From assembly GCA_965248735.1 (NCBI GenBank), contig OZ252146.1, forward strand, positions 1,426,001-1,490,000: a stretch of 64,000 bases of DNA, given 5' to 3'. The notes beneath the pieces were generated by a model, which worked only from the letters and a program-made list of their open reading frames with translations, searched no databases and had not been told where the DNA came from. Positions 24,708 to 32,440 of this stretch are shown in pieces. The stretch's first letter is position 1. The number at the start of each line of letters is the position of its first letter. The position numbers were made by a program, and so were the translations under genes. The stretch is from Aldehydirespirator sp965248735. Lineage in GTDB: Bacteria > Actinomycetota > Acidimicrobiia > Acidimicrobiales > Aldehydirespiratoraceae.

Positions 24708-25123
24708 CTCAACTGATCGACGACCAGATATTGGGTTCGCTGCTGCGGGGCGGCGATCCGCCTCGGCCCGCGGAGGCGGTCTACACAACCGGCTATTGGT
24801 ACGTCCGGCTGTGCCGGGCCGTGCTGGGCGCATCCGGACGCGACGGCGCATTATCCCGTTCGTTCGATGTCTACCCCCTGGAGTTCCGCGATCTGGCGAT
24901 CCGGAGGCTGCTGGAGCTACCCGAATGGATCGGGATGGAGAGCTTGAGGACGTTGGCACCTCTGATGGGGGATCTGCGCCGCCGGCATGCTCTCAACGTG
25001 CTCGGAACCGAAGCCTTGGCCGCAGCCGTGTACCTCAACGCGGCCGTGTTCCTCGCTGCACCCGCGCTCCGCCTTGAGCAGGCGCTACGGGCCGAGGGCA
25101 TCGACGTCGATCTAATCGGCTAG
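24704..25123 (+). CDS. Unrecognised partner of the AbrB-type protein (toxin-like position)
   Basis: A 139-residue protein coupled by GTGA overlap to the AbrB-like gene. It opens LIDDQILGSLLRGGDPPRPA, continues YTTGYWYVRLCRAVLG, and ends with NVLGTEALAAAVYLNAAVFL and LRAEGIDVDLIG. The early Asp pair, later Glu and late 'separate chamber' layout recall a very divergent PIN fold, but the last acidic residues are missing, so I cannot confirm it. By position it should be the effector of the module. I do not recognise the family with confidence. Confidence 0.5.
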   Translation: MTQLIDDQILGSLLRGGDPPRPAEAVYTTGYWYVRLCRAVLGASGRDGALSRSFDVYPLEFRDLAIRRLLELPEWIGMESLRTLAPLMGDLRRRHALNVLGTEALAAAVYLNAAVFLAAPALRLEQALRAEGIDVDLIG

Positions 25124-25159
25124 GACCGAGCCGCAACCGCGCGAAACCCAGCGAGTGGG

Positions 25160-26284
25160 CTAGTCCTTGAGTCCCGACAGCGTCAGGACGGTGTTGTCGT
25201 CGATCCAGTCCCAGTCGAGCTCCACGCCGAGCCCGGGCCCGGTCGGCAGGTGCAGGCAGCCGTTGCCGTCGATGTCCAGCGGAGCGTCCTTGAGCCCGAA
25301 GCGGAACATCGGGTGGTGCAGTTCGAAGAACTCGCAGTTGCGCACCGAGCAGGCCACATGCAGGTTGGCGATGTCGAGCAGCGACGAGTGCAGGGCGTGG
25401 ATCTCGAGGTTCATGCCGACCTGATCGCACATGGCCAGCGCCTTGCGCAGCCCGGTGATGCCCGCCTTGATGAACACGTCGCCGCGGGCCAGGTCCACGG
25501 CCCTGCGCTCCAGGAACTGGGGCAGCTCCCGCAGGCTGACCGTCTCGGTGGCCAGGATCGGCACCTCCAGCCGCCGGGTGAGCTGCTCAAGCAGAGAGAT
25601 GTCACGGTCGGGGACCGGCTCCTCGAACCACCGGTAGCCCAGGCGGGCCAGCGCCTCGCCCACCTCCATGGCCTGGTCGAAGCTGTACTCCGCGACCGCG
25701 TCCAGCATCAGCGGGAAGTCATCGCCCACGGCCTCGCGGGCGGCCCGCGCCCTAGGGATGTCGGCGGCCGGGCCGTCATAGAGGGTCAGCTTGAAGCCCC
25801 GGTAACCCTGCTGCTTCATGTCGAGAGCTTCGGCGAAGGTGTCCTCGGGGGTCAGGTTCCAGTGCGAGCCGGTTCGGTAGGCGGGAACTTCGGTGCGGCA
25901 CACGCCGAGCAGCTCGCCTATGGGCTTTCGGGCGGCCTTGCCCTTGATGTCCCAGAAGGCCACGTCGAGCATGCCCTGCAGGCCGTCGCTGATGGGATAC
26001 AGATGGCGGTTGAGCCCCATCAGCTCATCCCACAGGTCTTCGTGGCGCAGCGGGTCCTTGCCCAGGATGGCCCGCAGATACACGTCATGGAGCTGGTGGG
26101 CCGAGCCGATCCCCTCGCCGTTGGCGCCGTAGCCCATCGTCAATCCGTCGATCCCCTCGTCGGTGGTGACGCAGGTCAACGGGAAATGCCACACCGGCGG
26201 CACGTCGTCGGGGATGGGGCTGTCGCCGTACCAGGGTTGCGCGTCCAGCGCCAGCACCCGAGTCACCATCCCGGTGATCTTCAC
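25160..26284 (-). CDS. Enolase-superfamily (mandelate racemase-like) dehydratase
   Basis: A 374-residue TIM-barrel acid-sugar dehydratase or racemase. Metal ligands appear in order: LMLDAVAEYS (Asp, about 192), WFEEPVP (Glu, about 219) and LATETVSL (Glu, about 244). The base on the first strand is GFKLTLYD near 163, a K-x-T where the mandelate racemase group has K-x-K. The His of the opposite side is in EIHALHSSLLD near 294. The start GTG 26284 overlaps the stop of the last mini-ORF in the relay from the dehydrogenase gene. It probably dehydrates an aldonic acid to a 2-keto-3-deoxy acid, feeding the DHDPS-family enzyme. Confidence 0.8.
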   Translation of the reverse strand: MKITGMVTRVLALDAQPWYGDSPIPDDVPPVWHFPLTCVTTDEGIDGLTMGYGANGEGIGSAHQLHDVYLRAILGKDPLRHEDLWDELMGLNRHLYPISDGLQGMLDVAFWDIKGKAARKPIGELLGVCRTEVPAYRTGSHWNLTPEDTFAEALDMKQQGYRGFKLTLYDGPAADIPRARAAREAVGDDFPLMLDAVAEYSFDQAMEVGEALARLGYRWFEEPVPDRDISLLEQLTRRLEVPILATETVSLRELPQFLERRAVDLARGDVFIKAGITGLRKALAMCDQVGMNLEIHALHSSLLDIANLHVACSVRNCEFFELHHPMFRFGLKDAPLDIDGNGCLHLPTGPGLGVELDWDWIDDNTVLTLSGLKD

Positions 26285-26365
26285 GAGACCTCTGAGTTCA
26301 TGTCGCCGCCCTCGACAGGTTGCTGATCTTCATGCAGCCGTTCCCGACAGGTTGCTGATCTTCAC
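26281..26365 (-). other. Three coupled mini-ORFs between dehydrogenase and dehydratase
   Basis: The dehydrogenase stop overlaps GTG 26365, opening MKISNLSGTAA; its stop overlaps ATG 26333, opening MKISNLSRAAT; that stop overlaps ATG 26301, opening MNSEVS, whose stop overlaps the dehydratase GTG 26284. All four overlaps are 4 bases. The first two ORFs are a 32-bp tandem repeat joining the dehydratase's opening (MKI) to the dehydrogenase's end (LSGTAA), so this is again a duplicated gene junction. Confidence 0.8.
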
Positions 26366-27342
26366 GCAGCCGTTCCCGAGAGGTCGATCACGTTGTGCAG
26401 TGGCTCTCGCGCGCCGTAGCGGGCCAGGTTGGCCGCGAACACGTCGCACAGCTCGTCGGCGTAGTCCGGGGTGTAGCCGGCCATATGCGGAGTCACGATG
26501 ACATTCTCCATGCTCCAGAGGGGGCTGTCATCCGGCAGCGGCTCGGTGGCGAACACGTCGAGGCCCGCCCCGGCCAGGCTCCCGTCCTGCAGTCGCTCGA
26601 CGAGGGCCGCCTCGTCGACGGACGGCCCCCGGCCGACGTTGCAGAAGTAGGCGCCCGGCTTCATGGCCTCGATGACCTCCCGACTGATCAGCCCCCTGGT
26701 GGCCGCCCCGCCCGGAAGCGCTCCCACCACATGGTCGGCGCCCGCAACCGCGGTGCCCAGGTCCTCGGGTCCGAACACCTCCAGGACCGTCGGGCTCGGC
26801 CGGTCCGGACGGCGGCGCACACCGACCACGCTCATGCCCAGCGCCGAGCAGCGCCGGGCGATGGCCGATCCCAGGGTCCCCAGCCCGATCACGCAAACGG
26901 TCGAGCCCGACAACCGGCCGTGCCGGTGCAGGTGATCCCAGCGGCGCGGCTCCATGGCGGCGAGGTACTCGGGCAGGCGGCGCACCAGCGCCATCATCAT
27001 GGCCACGCAGTGCTCGGCCACCCCCTCGGAGTAGGCACCGCCGGCGTTGCACACGACGAGCCCCTCCTTGGCCGCCAACTCCGGTGTCAGGTACTCCTCG
27101 TAGCCCGCGCTGGGCAGCAGCAGCAGCTTCACTCCGCTGTCCGCCAGCCACTCGGGCTCGGGCCAGCCGATCATGACCTCGGCAGCAGCCATCGCCTGGG
27201 CGTACTCGTTCGCGGGGGCGTGCTGGCTGAGGCGCTCCCAGCTCGCCCATCCGGAGACAGCGGCGGACAGGGTTTGGATGTGGTCGTCGCCGAAGGCGTC
27301 TACCGCAATGAGCAGCCTTCGCTCAGGCGAGGGTCGAGGCAA
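26362..27342 (-). CDS. D-isomer-specific 2-hydroxyacid dehydrogenase
   Basis: A 326-residue NAD-dependent dehydrogenase. The Rossmann loop is VIGLGTLGSAIARRC near 152, the catalytic Arg sits in NVGRGPSVDE near 236, the Glu in FATEPLPDDS near 265, and the His in VTPHMAGYTP near 282. The only start the frame allows is TTG 27342, after an in-frame TAG; there is no good SD, so the true start is uncertain. A CGGCTCGACTGAGT copy of the sialidase gene's 3' end lies just before it. It probably reduces a 2-keto acid, or oxidises a 2-hydroxy acid, in the sugar-acid route. Confidence 0.8.
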   Translation of the reverse strand: MPRPSPERRLLIAVDAFGDDHIQTLSAAVSGWASWERLSQHAPANEYAQAMAAAEVMIGWPEPEWLADSGVKLLLLPSAGYEEYLTPELAAKEGLVVCNAGGAYSEGVAEHCVAMMMALVRRLPEYLAAMEPRRWDHLHRHGRLSGSTVCVIGLGTLGSAIARRCSALGMSVVGVRRRPDRPSPTVLEVFGPEDLGTAVAGADHVVGALPGGAATRGLISREVIEAMKPGAYFCNVGRGPSVDEAALVERLQDGSLAGAGLDVFATEPLPDDSPLWSMENVIVTPHMAGYTPDYADELCDVFAANLARYGAREPLHNVIDLSGTAA

Positions 27343-27442
27343 CTAACTCAGTCGAGCCGGCGCGGATTACTCCGGCGCCGGTTCGATGTCCGTGCGCCGT
27401 CAACGATCTGCCAGAGCGCACAGAAGCTCTCCGGCAGGCGAC

Positions 27443-28588
27443 TCAGTCGAGCCGGAAGCGAGCGGTCTGCATGTACTGGATGGGCTCGTCGTCGTCGGTG
27501 TACTCGTGGTAGGCGGTCACGATCGTGCCGTCGTCGAGCTGCACCACCGTCGGGTAGCCGATGTGCCAGTACTGCGGGTGCTGCTCGCGGGTGGGCGAGT
27601 GGCAGTCGGCGATGATGAACTCGTCGTCGGGGTCCCAGTTGATGCCGTCGGAGGAGGTGCAGCCCCGCACGTCCATGGGCTGGGCCCGGTAGCTGTACAC
27701 GCTCAGCACCCGGCCGTCCTGAAGCTGGATCATGTCGGCGGGGTACCCCCACAGCCGGGTCCGCTGGGGCGGCGCCCACGTCACGCCGTCATCCTCGGAA
27801 TGGGTCACCCACTGGTAGTCATAGCGGGCCGGTCGGAACACCACCCTGATCATCGCCACCAGCCGGCCGTTGGACATGCGGGTCAGCGACGGCTCCTGGA
27901 AGTTGATGATCGAGGCCGGGTCGAAGGCCATCGTCCCCCAGTGCTCCCAGTTGTCGCCGCCGTCGTCTGAGCGCAGCATGAAGCAGCGCGACGTCTCCCA
28001 CGACACTCCGCCGCCGCCCTGGTAGCCGTCGGCGCTGAGCGTGCCCTCCAGGGGCATCAACAGCCCGCCGTCGGGCAGCTCCACCACATGGCCGGATCCA
28101 GTGCCGCCGGCCAGGCAGTACGCAGTGCCCGAGTCCGCGATCGGGTAGGTGCTGACCGGAGTCGGCCCATCCCAGCTGTGCCCGTTGTCCTTGGACTTGT
28201 ACACCGCGTAGCCGGTCTGGTGAGCCCGGCTCCTGTACATGGCCTGCTCATCGATGCGGTTGGCAATGGCAGTGGGGGAGGAAATGAAGCCGCAGATGCG
28301 GGTGTGCATGATGAGGGTGCCGTCGCTGATCTGGGCGAAGGCGCAGTCCCAGTTGCCGGTGTGGTCGGTGTAGTCCTCGACCACCACCCTGGTGCTCGGA
28401 TCCCAGCTCTTGCCGCCGTCGAACGACCGGACTAGGCACGACCGGCCGGTGTCGGCGTGCATCTTGGCCCGCTCCTCGTTGTAGCCCAGCAGCAGCTCGC
28501 CGTTGTGCAGCTTCACGATGCTGCCCTGGTTGCAGCAGCGGTCGGGATCGATGTAGGCGTCGACTACTTCGGCGTCCACTCTGCGCAT
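27443..28588 (-). CDS. Sialidase-fold (BNR/Asp-box) protein
   Basis: A 381-residue six-bladed propeller. Asp boxes are easy to see: SFDGGKSWD, SKDNGHSWDG, SDDGGDNWEHW, SEDDGVTWAPP and SSDGINWDPDD. There is no signal peptide, so it is probably cytoplasmic. Members of this family act on sialic-acid-like or other glycosides, or only bind sugars. I could not trace the arginine triad of true sialidases with certainty. It is first in an operon with the 2-hydroxyacid dehydrogenase and the dehydratase, and has a perfect palindrome 76 bp upstream. Confidence 0.8.
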   Translation of the reverse strand: MRRVDAEVVDAYIDPDRCCNQGSIVKLHNGELLLGYNEERAKMHADTGRSCLVRSFDGGKSWDPSTRVVVEDYTDHTGNWDCAFAQISDGTLIMHTRICGFISSPTAIANRIDEQAMYRSRAHQTGYAVYKSKDNGHSWDGPTPVSTYPIADSGTAYCLAGGTGSGHVVELPDGGLLMPLEGTLSADGYQGGGGVSWETSRCFMLRSDDGGDNWEHWGTMAFDPASIINFQEPSLTRMSNGRLVAMIRVVFRPARYDYQWVTHSEDDGVTWAPPQRTRLWGYPADMIQLQDGRVLSVYSYRAQPMDVRGCTSSDGINWDPDDEFIIADCHSPTREQHPQYWHIGYPTVVQLDDGTIVTAYHEYTDDDEPIQYMQTARFRLD

Positions 28589-28663
28589 GTCTGGGTCCCC
28601 CTATGGCTCTTGGTTGAAGGCCGCCCTCGGGCGTTCCCGGGCGTCATTCTCGTTGGACTGTGG

Positions 28664-28694
28664 CGCCGTGATGTATACCTCATACATCACGGCG
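28664..28694. promoter_or_regulatory. Perfect GntR-type operator upstream of the sialidase-fold operon
   Basis: CGCCGTGATGTAT and ATACATCACGGCG are perfect 13-base arms around ACCTC. The core GATGTAT-N5-ATACATC has the same arms and spacing as the palindrome at 13266-13284. I infer that one of the two FCD-type GntR proteins here binds both. Confidence 0.75.
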
Positions 28695-28794
28695 GAAGCA
28701 AGGCGGTCAACACGCCAAGCATGTCGGCCGCACCAAGGCTCGCAGGTCGGCCGGGCAGGCCCAGCCAGGCCAAGGTGTTCCCGGCCGAGGCCCG

Positions 28795-28895
28795 GGTTCC
28801 GTGGACTCAGGTTCCGTCGACTCAGGTTCCGTCGACTCAGGCTCCGTCTACTCAGGCTCCGTCTACTCAGGCCCGCCCGGGACTCAGGCTCCGTC
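28795..28895. repeat. 15-bp repeat of a gene's last codons
   Basis: About six copies of ACTCAGGCTCCGTCT-like units extend outward from the 3' end of the muconolactone-isomerase-like gene. On the minus strand each is GACGGAGCCTGAGTA, i.e. the terminal Asp-Gly-Ala-stop codons duplicated in frame, so stop codons repeat. The rest of 28589-28794 holds the operator above and nothing else I recognise. Confidence 0.75.
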
Positions 28896-29189
28896 TATGA
28901 ACGTCTGGTAGAGCGCCCTCAGTTGTTCGTTGGTTGCGAGCGGGATGACCTCACGCTCGAGGTAACGGAAGAGCGGATCCTCGTTGATGAGGGTGAACAG
29001 CTCGTCGTTGGATTCGGCCCGGTAGATGGCGACGCGGGCTCTTCGCCCCACGAACGGCGCCGTGTAGACGACCTTCCCAGCAGCCATGAGCCGGTCCCAG
29101 TAGTCCATCTGGGCCTTGGCCAGGGCACCCAGCTCCTCCATCGGCAGCGGGATGGGCTCGATCGCTCTCATCCGGACTAAGAAATCCAT
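28884..29189 (-). CDS. Muconolactone-isomerase-like protein
   Basis: A 101-residue ferredoxin-like fold protein. MDFLVRMRAIEP matches the start of muconolactone delta-isomerases, and KVVYTAPFVGRRARVAIYRA plus FRYLEREVIPLA the rest, with a normal length for the family. The ATG 29189 has AGGGAGA upstream. True catC needs an aromatic ring-cleavage pathway, which is not visible here, so it may isomerise or bind another lactone. It is the third gene after the FAD oxidase and the VOC protein. Confidence 0.7.
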   Translation of the reverse strand: MDFLVRMRAIEPIPLPMEELGALAKAQMDYWDRLMAAGKVVYTAPFVGRRARVAIYRAESNDELFTLINEDPLFRYLEREVIPLATNEQLRALYQTFIDGA

Positions 29190-29250
29190 CGGTTTCTCCC
29201 TTTTCCTCGGAAGTTTTCCTCGGAAGCTTTCGTGCGTACCCAGCGGTTGA

Positions 29251-29667
29251 TCAGTCGCCCCCCGACCCACCCAGGTCGGGGCTGTCGGGCTCGTAGGCGA
29301 TGACTTGGACGTGGAGCCCGCCCCCATCCGCCACCAGCGTCGTCCGAGCGCGGGCCGCGGCCAGGTCGTGGACCGGGTTGACTCTCGACCAGCCGGCTTC
29401 AACCAGCCCGGCCTCGGCCTCGTCGACCGCCTCGGCCTCATCGGCCCGGAAGGCGACATGGGCGAGCGTGGGCTGGCCGGCGTCGGACTCGATCAACTCG
29501 ATCTTCACGCCGGTCTCGTCACCGAGCATGGCGATCCGCTGACCTGTGCTGTACCTGATCCCGCGGCGCACGAGGGTCATGCCGACGTCGTTGACGAGGG
29601 CATCGACTCGACCGTCGAAGTCGTTCACCTCGATGGCCACATGATCGAACCTCACCCTCTCCATCAC
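29251..29667 (-). CDS. VOC/glyoxalase-fold protein
   Basis: A 138-residue protein of the vicinal-oxygen-chelate fold: VRFDHVAIEVNDFDGRVDAL (metal His), KIELIESDAG, PTLAHVAFRADEAEAVD (second His) and GGGLHVQVIAYEP. It is closest in style to methylmalonyl-CoA epimerase and lactoylglutathione-lyase-like proteins. The ATG overlaps the stop of the FAD oxidase gene by ATGA, so both are co-translated. After its stop come two CTTCCGAGGAAAA-type repeats carrying the next gene's SD. Substrate unknown. Confidence 0.75.
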   Translation of the reverse strand: MMERVRFDHVAIEVNDFDGRVDALVNDVGMTLVRRGIRYSTGQRIAMLGDETGVKIELIESDAGQPTLAHVAFRADEAEAVDEAEAGLVEAGWSRVNPVHDLAAARARTTLVADGGGLHVQVIAYEPDSPDLGGSGGD

Positions 29668-31070
29668 GTTCCCACCTCGTCGTCGCTGAACTTGCCCGGG
29701 TTCAACAGGCCCTTTGGATCGACATCGGCCTTGAACCGCTTCATCACGTCGGGATCGCGGAGCAGGCCCTTCTGGTCGAGGAAGAAGGTGTGGGGGTTCT
29801 GGTACCGGATCCCGATCTCATCACAGAACGACATCACTGCCGCCAGGTTCTTCTCTCCCTCCACCACGCACACCAGCGGCGCTGGCAACACCCCCTCGCC
29901 GGTGTGGCCGAACCTCTCCCTCAACCACTTCGACCGCAGGAACTTGAGCTCGACCATGACGTCATCGCCGAATCGCCGCTTCAGCGTCGCCAGTTGCGTC
30001 AACGGATCATCCGGGTCGAGATAGCAGTGCAGGAAGGCGCCGAGCGGAGCGATCTTCTTCACCCAGAGCATCCGATGCCCGTAAACCATGTAGGCCAGGG
30101 TCGGGCGATGGTCGGCGCCCCTGCCTCGCCACGGCACGATCCGGCCGCCGTGTTCTGCGGCGAGGTCGAGATAGGTGTCGTGCTGGTCATCGTCGATGAT
30201 CGAGATGACGATGGCCTCCTCGGGCTCGACGTGGCCCCGCAAGGCGCTGAAGCACGGCGTGATCGTCGGCTCCTGGGCAGCCGCGGCCCGGATCCTCAAC
30301 CCCGGTCGCTCGCTGACTGCTCCGGCGAACCGGCAGGCGGCGTCGAAGTCATCGAAGCAGACCACGAGCTCGGTCCACTGGCGGGCCTCGACCAGCCGGA
30401 AGGTGACGTCGGTGAGGATCCCGGTCGTGCCGTAGGAGTGGAGCACCGGCTCGATCGCCGACTCATCGAGGGACAGGACACGGGGCTCTTCTTCCACCGT
30501 CATCAACGTTGCCCCCACCACGTTCTCGTCCCAGATCGACCCCCAGGTCGGCGAGCCCAGACCGATGTGGCCTCCGGACACCCACCCTCCCGACGTCGCC
30601 GTGGCGAACGTCGTCGTCATGACCGGGACCTCCAGCCCCGCCCCGTGGGCCATCTCGTCGACGGCTGCGGTCGTCGCGCCCGCGCCGGCGCGAATCCGGC
30701 CGCCCCGAGGGGCCGCGACGTGATCGAAGTGCTTCATCTCGATCACCACCCCACCATCGAGAGGGGTGGTCTGACCGAAGTTCGTCGTTCCCGCGCCCAG
30801 GATCACGATCGGCGAACCCTGGCGGTACAGCAGCGAGACGCAGCACCGGAGCTGCTCGGCATCGGCCGGTGACACCAGGGCGCACACGTCGAGTGAGCGC
30901 CCCGACGCGTCGGCCATGTCGTCGATGTACGTCTTGAGCACCGGCGACAGCCACGAGTTGTCGCGCAGGCGCCGACCGATCAGTCCGGGGTCGGTGATGA
31001 GGTCGGCGCCATCGACGACCGAGGCCAGCGCGGCGATGACCGCCTCACTCGATTCTCGACTACGCCACAC
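29664..31070 (-). CDS. FAD-linked oxidase (FAD_binding_4, GlcD-like)
   Basis: A 468-residue flavoprotein. SPIVILGAGTTNFGQTTPLD near 88-107 is the PP-loop that binds FAD pyrophosphate; SGGWVSGGHIGLGSPTWGS and SYGTTGILTDVTFRL complete the PCMH domain. The C-terminal part ends in FKADVDPKGLLNPGKF, which is characteristic of the D-lactate dehydrogenase/glycolate oxidase group. It may oxidise a hydroxy acid or an alditol. A palindrome at 31137-31155 lies in its promoter and the second GntR gene is just upstream, so regulation by that protein is likely. Confidence 0.85.
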   Translation of the reverse strand: MWRSRESSEAVIAALASVVDGADLITDPGLIGRRLRDNSWLSPVLKTYIDDMADASGRSLDVCALVSPADAEQLRCCVSLLYRQGSPIVILGAGTTNFGQTTPLDGGVVIEMKHFDHVAAPRGGRIRAGAGATTAAVDEMAHGAGLEVPVMTTTFATATSGGWVSGGHIGLGSPTWGSIWDENVVGATLMTVEEEPRVLSLDESAIEPVLHSYGTTGILTDVTFRLVEARQWTELVVCFDDFDAACRFAGAVSERPGLRIRAAAAQEPTITPCFSALRGHVEPEEAIVISIIDDDQHDTYLDLAAEHGGRIVPWRGRGADHRPTLAYMVYGHRMLWVKKIAPLGAFLHCYLDPDDPLTQLATLKRRFGDDVMVELKFLRSKWLRERFGHTGEGVLPAPLVCVVEGEKNLAAVMSFCDEIGIRYQNPHTFFLDQKGLLRDPDVMKRFKADVDPKGLLNPGKFSDDEVGT

Positions 31071-31136
31071 TTGTTATCGTCCGCCCAATGGTGATCGACC
31101 TGCAGCCGCCGCGGGTTGAAGCCACAACCTCGATTC

Positions 31137-31155
31137 TACATATCTATGATATGCA
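31137..31155. promoter_or_regulatory. Palindrome in the FAD-oxidase promoter
   Basis: TACATATC-TAT-GATATGCA: 8-base arms with one mismatch, in an AT-rich patch 67 bp upstream of the start. It is a candidate operator for the neighbouring GntR; its spacing differs from the two GATGTAT sites. Confidence 0.5.
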
Positions 31156-31215
31156 TGTTTGGGGGGAAGGGTCAACCGGCTCGCGGGGTACTCGCTGCTG
31201 AGTGCGTCGCTGCGC

Positions 31216-32034
31216 TCACCGAGCACTCGGGACGGCGATCGGATGGTCGAGGATATCGATGGGCCTGCTGAGGTCGATCGTGGTGGCTTGCTCTTGGACG
31301 CGCTCAAGATGGGCCCGCAGAAGCTCCTGCGTCTCTTGGACGTCACCGGCCTCGATGGCATCGACGATCATCGAGTGCTCGGCGATGGACTGGCTGCGAC
31401 CGGGACCTGCAGGGGCCCCCACCGCGGTGGACGGCGCGCCGGTCGCAGCGCGGACATGCCCAGTCCACAGGGTCTCCAGGCACCCAGCGAGAATGGTGAG
31501 GGTTCGACGACCGCAGGATGCCGCCAGCTCCTCATGGAACGCCCGCAGCAGGGGCCGGATATCGCCGGTGAGGTGCATTGCGACGGATCGGTCATGGATG
31601 GCGCGCAGCCTGGGCACGAGAGTGGCCCCGCGATCGGGCCTTTGAGCGCACAATCCGGCGCACAGCAGCTCGATCTCGCGTACCGCCATTGCCAGGTCGC
31701 CCGCCTCGACGTCTTCAAAGGTGAGGACCATCCCCAGGGAGTACGCGATGCCGGACGGGTTCGGGACCCGCACGATCGCGCCTCCCCTGTTGCCGCGCAC
31801 AACGGAGATCAGGCCCTCCGTCTCCAGGATCCGCAAAGCCTCGCGAATCGCTGGCTTCCCGACCGCGAACAAGCTGCGCAGCGTGTCCTCCTTGGGGAGC
31901 CGCGCCCCATCTGCGAGCTCGCCGTCCACCACGCGTCGACGCAGCTCCGACGCGACTCGTTCGGCGAGCCGCCCGCCAGTCACGGGTGCCACGCCCAGCG
32001 AGTCAGCGTCGACGTGTTCGGTATTGGCGGCCAT
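31216..32034 (-). CDS. GntR-family regulator, FadR/FCD type
   Basis: A 272-residue regulator. The winged helix is RLAERVASELRRRVVDGELA to GAIVRVPNP, including KEDTLRSLFAVGKPAIREAL. The FCD domain carries REIELLCAGLCAQRP, RAFHEELAASCG and EHSMIVDAIEAGD with the usual His/Asp residues. ATG 32034 follows GGGGAACGC; the in-frame ATG at 32061 has no SD. The protein differs from the GntR at 13.3 kb. The FAD oxidase operon lies downstream on the same strand. Confidence 0.85.
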   Translation of the reverse strand: MAANTEHVDADSLGVAPVTGGRLAERVASELRRRVVDGELADGARLPKEDTLRSLFAVGKPAIREALRILETEGLISVVRGNRGGAIVRVPNPSGIAYSLGMVLTFEDVEAGDLAMAVREIELLCAGLCAQRPDRGATLVPRLRAIHDRSVAMHLTGDIRPLLRAFHEELAASCGRRTLTILAGCLETLWTGHVRAATGAPSTAVGAPAGPGRSQSIAEHSMIVDAIEAGDVQETQELLRAHLERVQEQATTIDLSRPIDILDHPIAVPSAR

Positions 32035-32106
32035 TGCGTTCCCCTGGGATGTGGTGTGCATTGGGTTGGATCATCGGGCTGCCCGAAGGTATCGCGCTCG
32101 GACGGG

Positions 32107-32325
32107 TCAGGATTCCTGTGATCCCGATTCGTGCCAAGAACCGATGACCATGTCGGCCACCCATCCAAAAGCCACGAACACTGCCAGTCCGAGCGCCGAG
32201 GACAGGATCACCGCGCCGAACAGTCGCTCGGCTTGAAGGGTTGCCCTGTAGGAGTCGAGCAGTATCCCCAGGCCGGGCTCGCCTTGACGGAAGAAGAAAT
32301 CGCCGACGATTCCTTCAATCGGTTC
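32107..32325 (-). pseudogene. C-terminal remnant of an SsuC-like ABC permease
   Basis: The minus strand reads IEGIVGDFFFRQGEPGLGIL, then LFGAVILSSALGLAVFVAFG and a GSWHESGSQES end. This matches the tail of the intact permease at 37.9 kb (VGEFFFRTGDRGLGQLIEL and MFGAVILSSMLSVVVFTLVG). Everything before the last 70 residues is missing, and no start codon serves it. I infer a deletion relic of a second importer. Confidence 0.8.
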
Positions 32326-32378
32326 CGCATCGTCCCCCCGTTCAGGCTTGACCTATCTAGTATATCTATCTTAGGTTA

Positions 32379-32439
32379 ATCGGGAGCGCAAGCAAGATCG
32401 GGAGCGCAAGCAAGATCGGGAGCGCAAGCAAGATCGGGA
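32379..32439. repeat. 18-bp minisatellite
   Basis: Three and a half copies of ATCGGGAGCGCAAGCAAG. It starts where the permease relic's promoter-side region ends and stops where the oxygenase relic begins, so it marks the breakpoint between two truncated genes. Confidence 0.85.
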
Positions 32440-32440
32440 C

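Noticed and set aside
27343..27442. A possible relay from the sialidase gene to the dehydrogenase through CTG starts
   Set aside because: A frame from CTGA to CTGA exists, but CTG starts are rare and the dehydrogenase frame begins after a TAG, so coupling is not supported.
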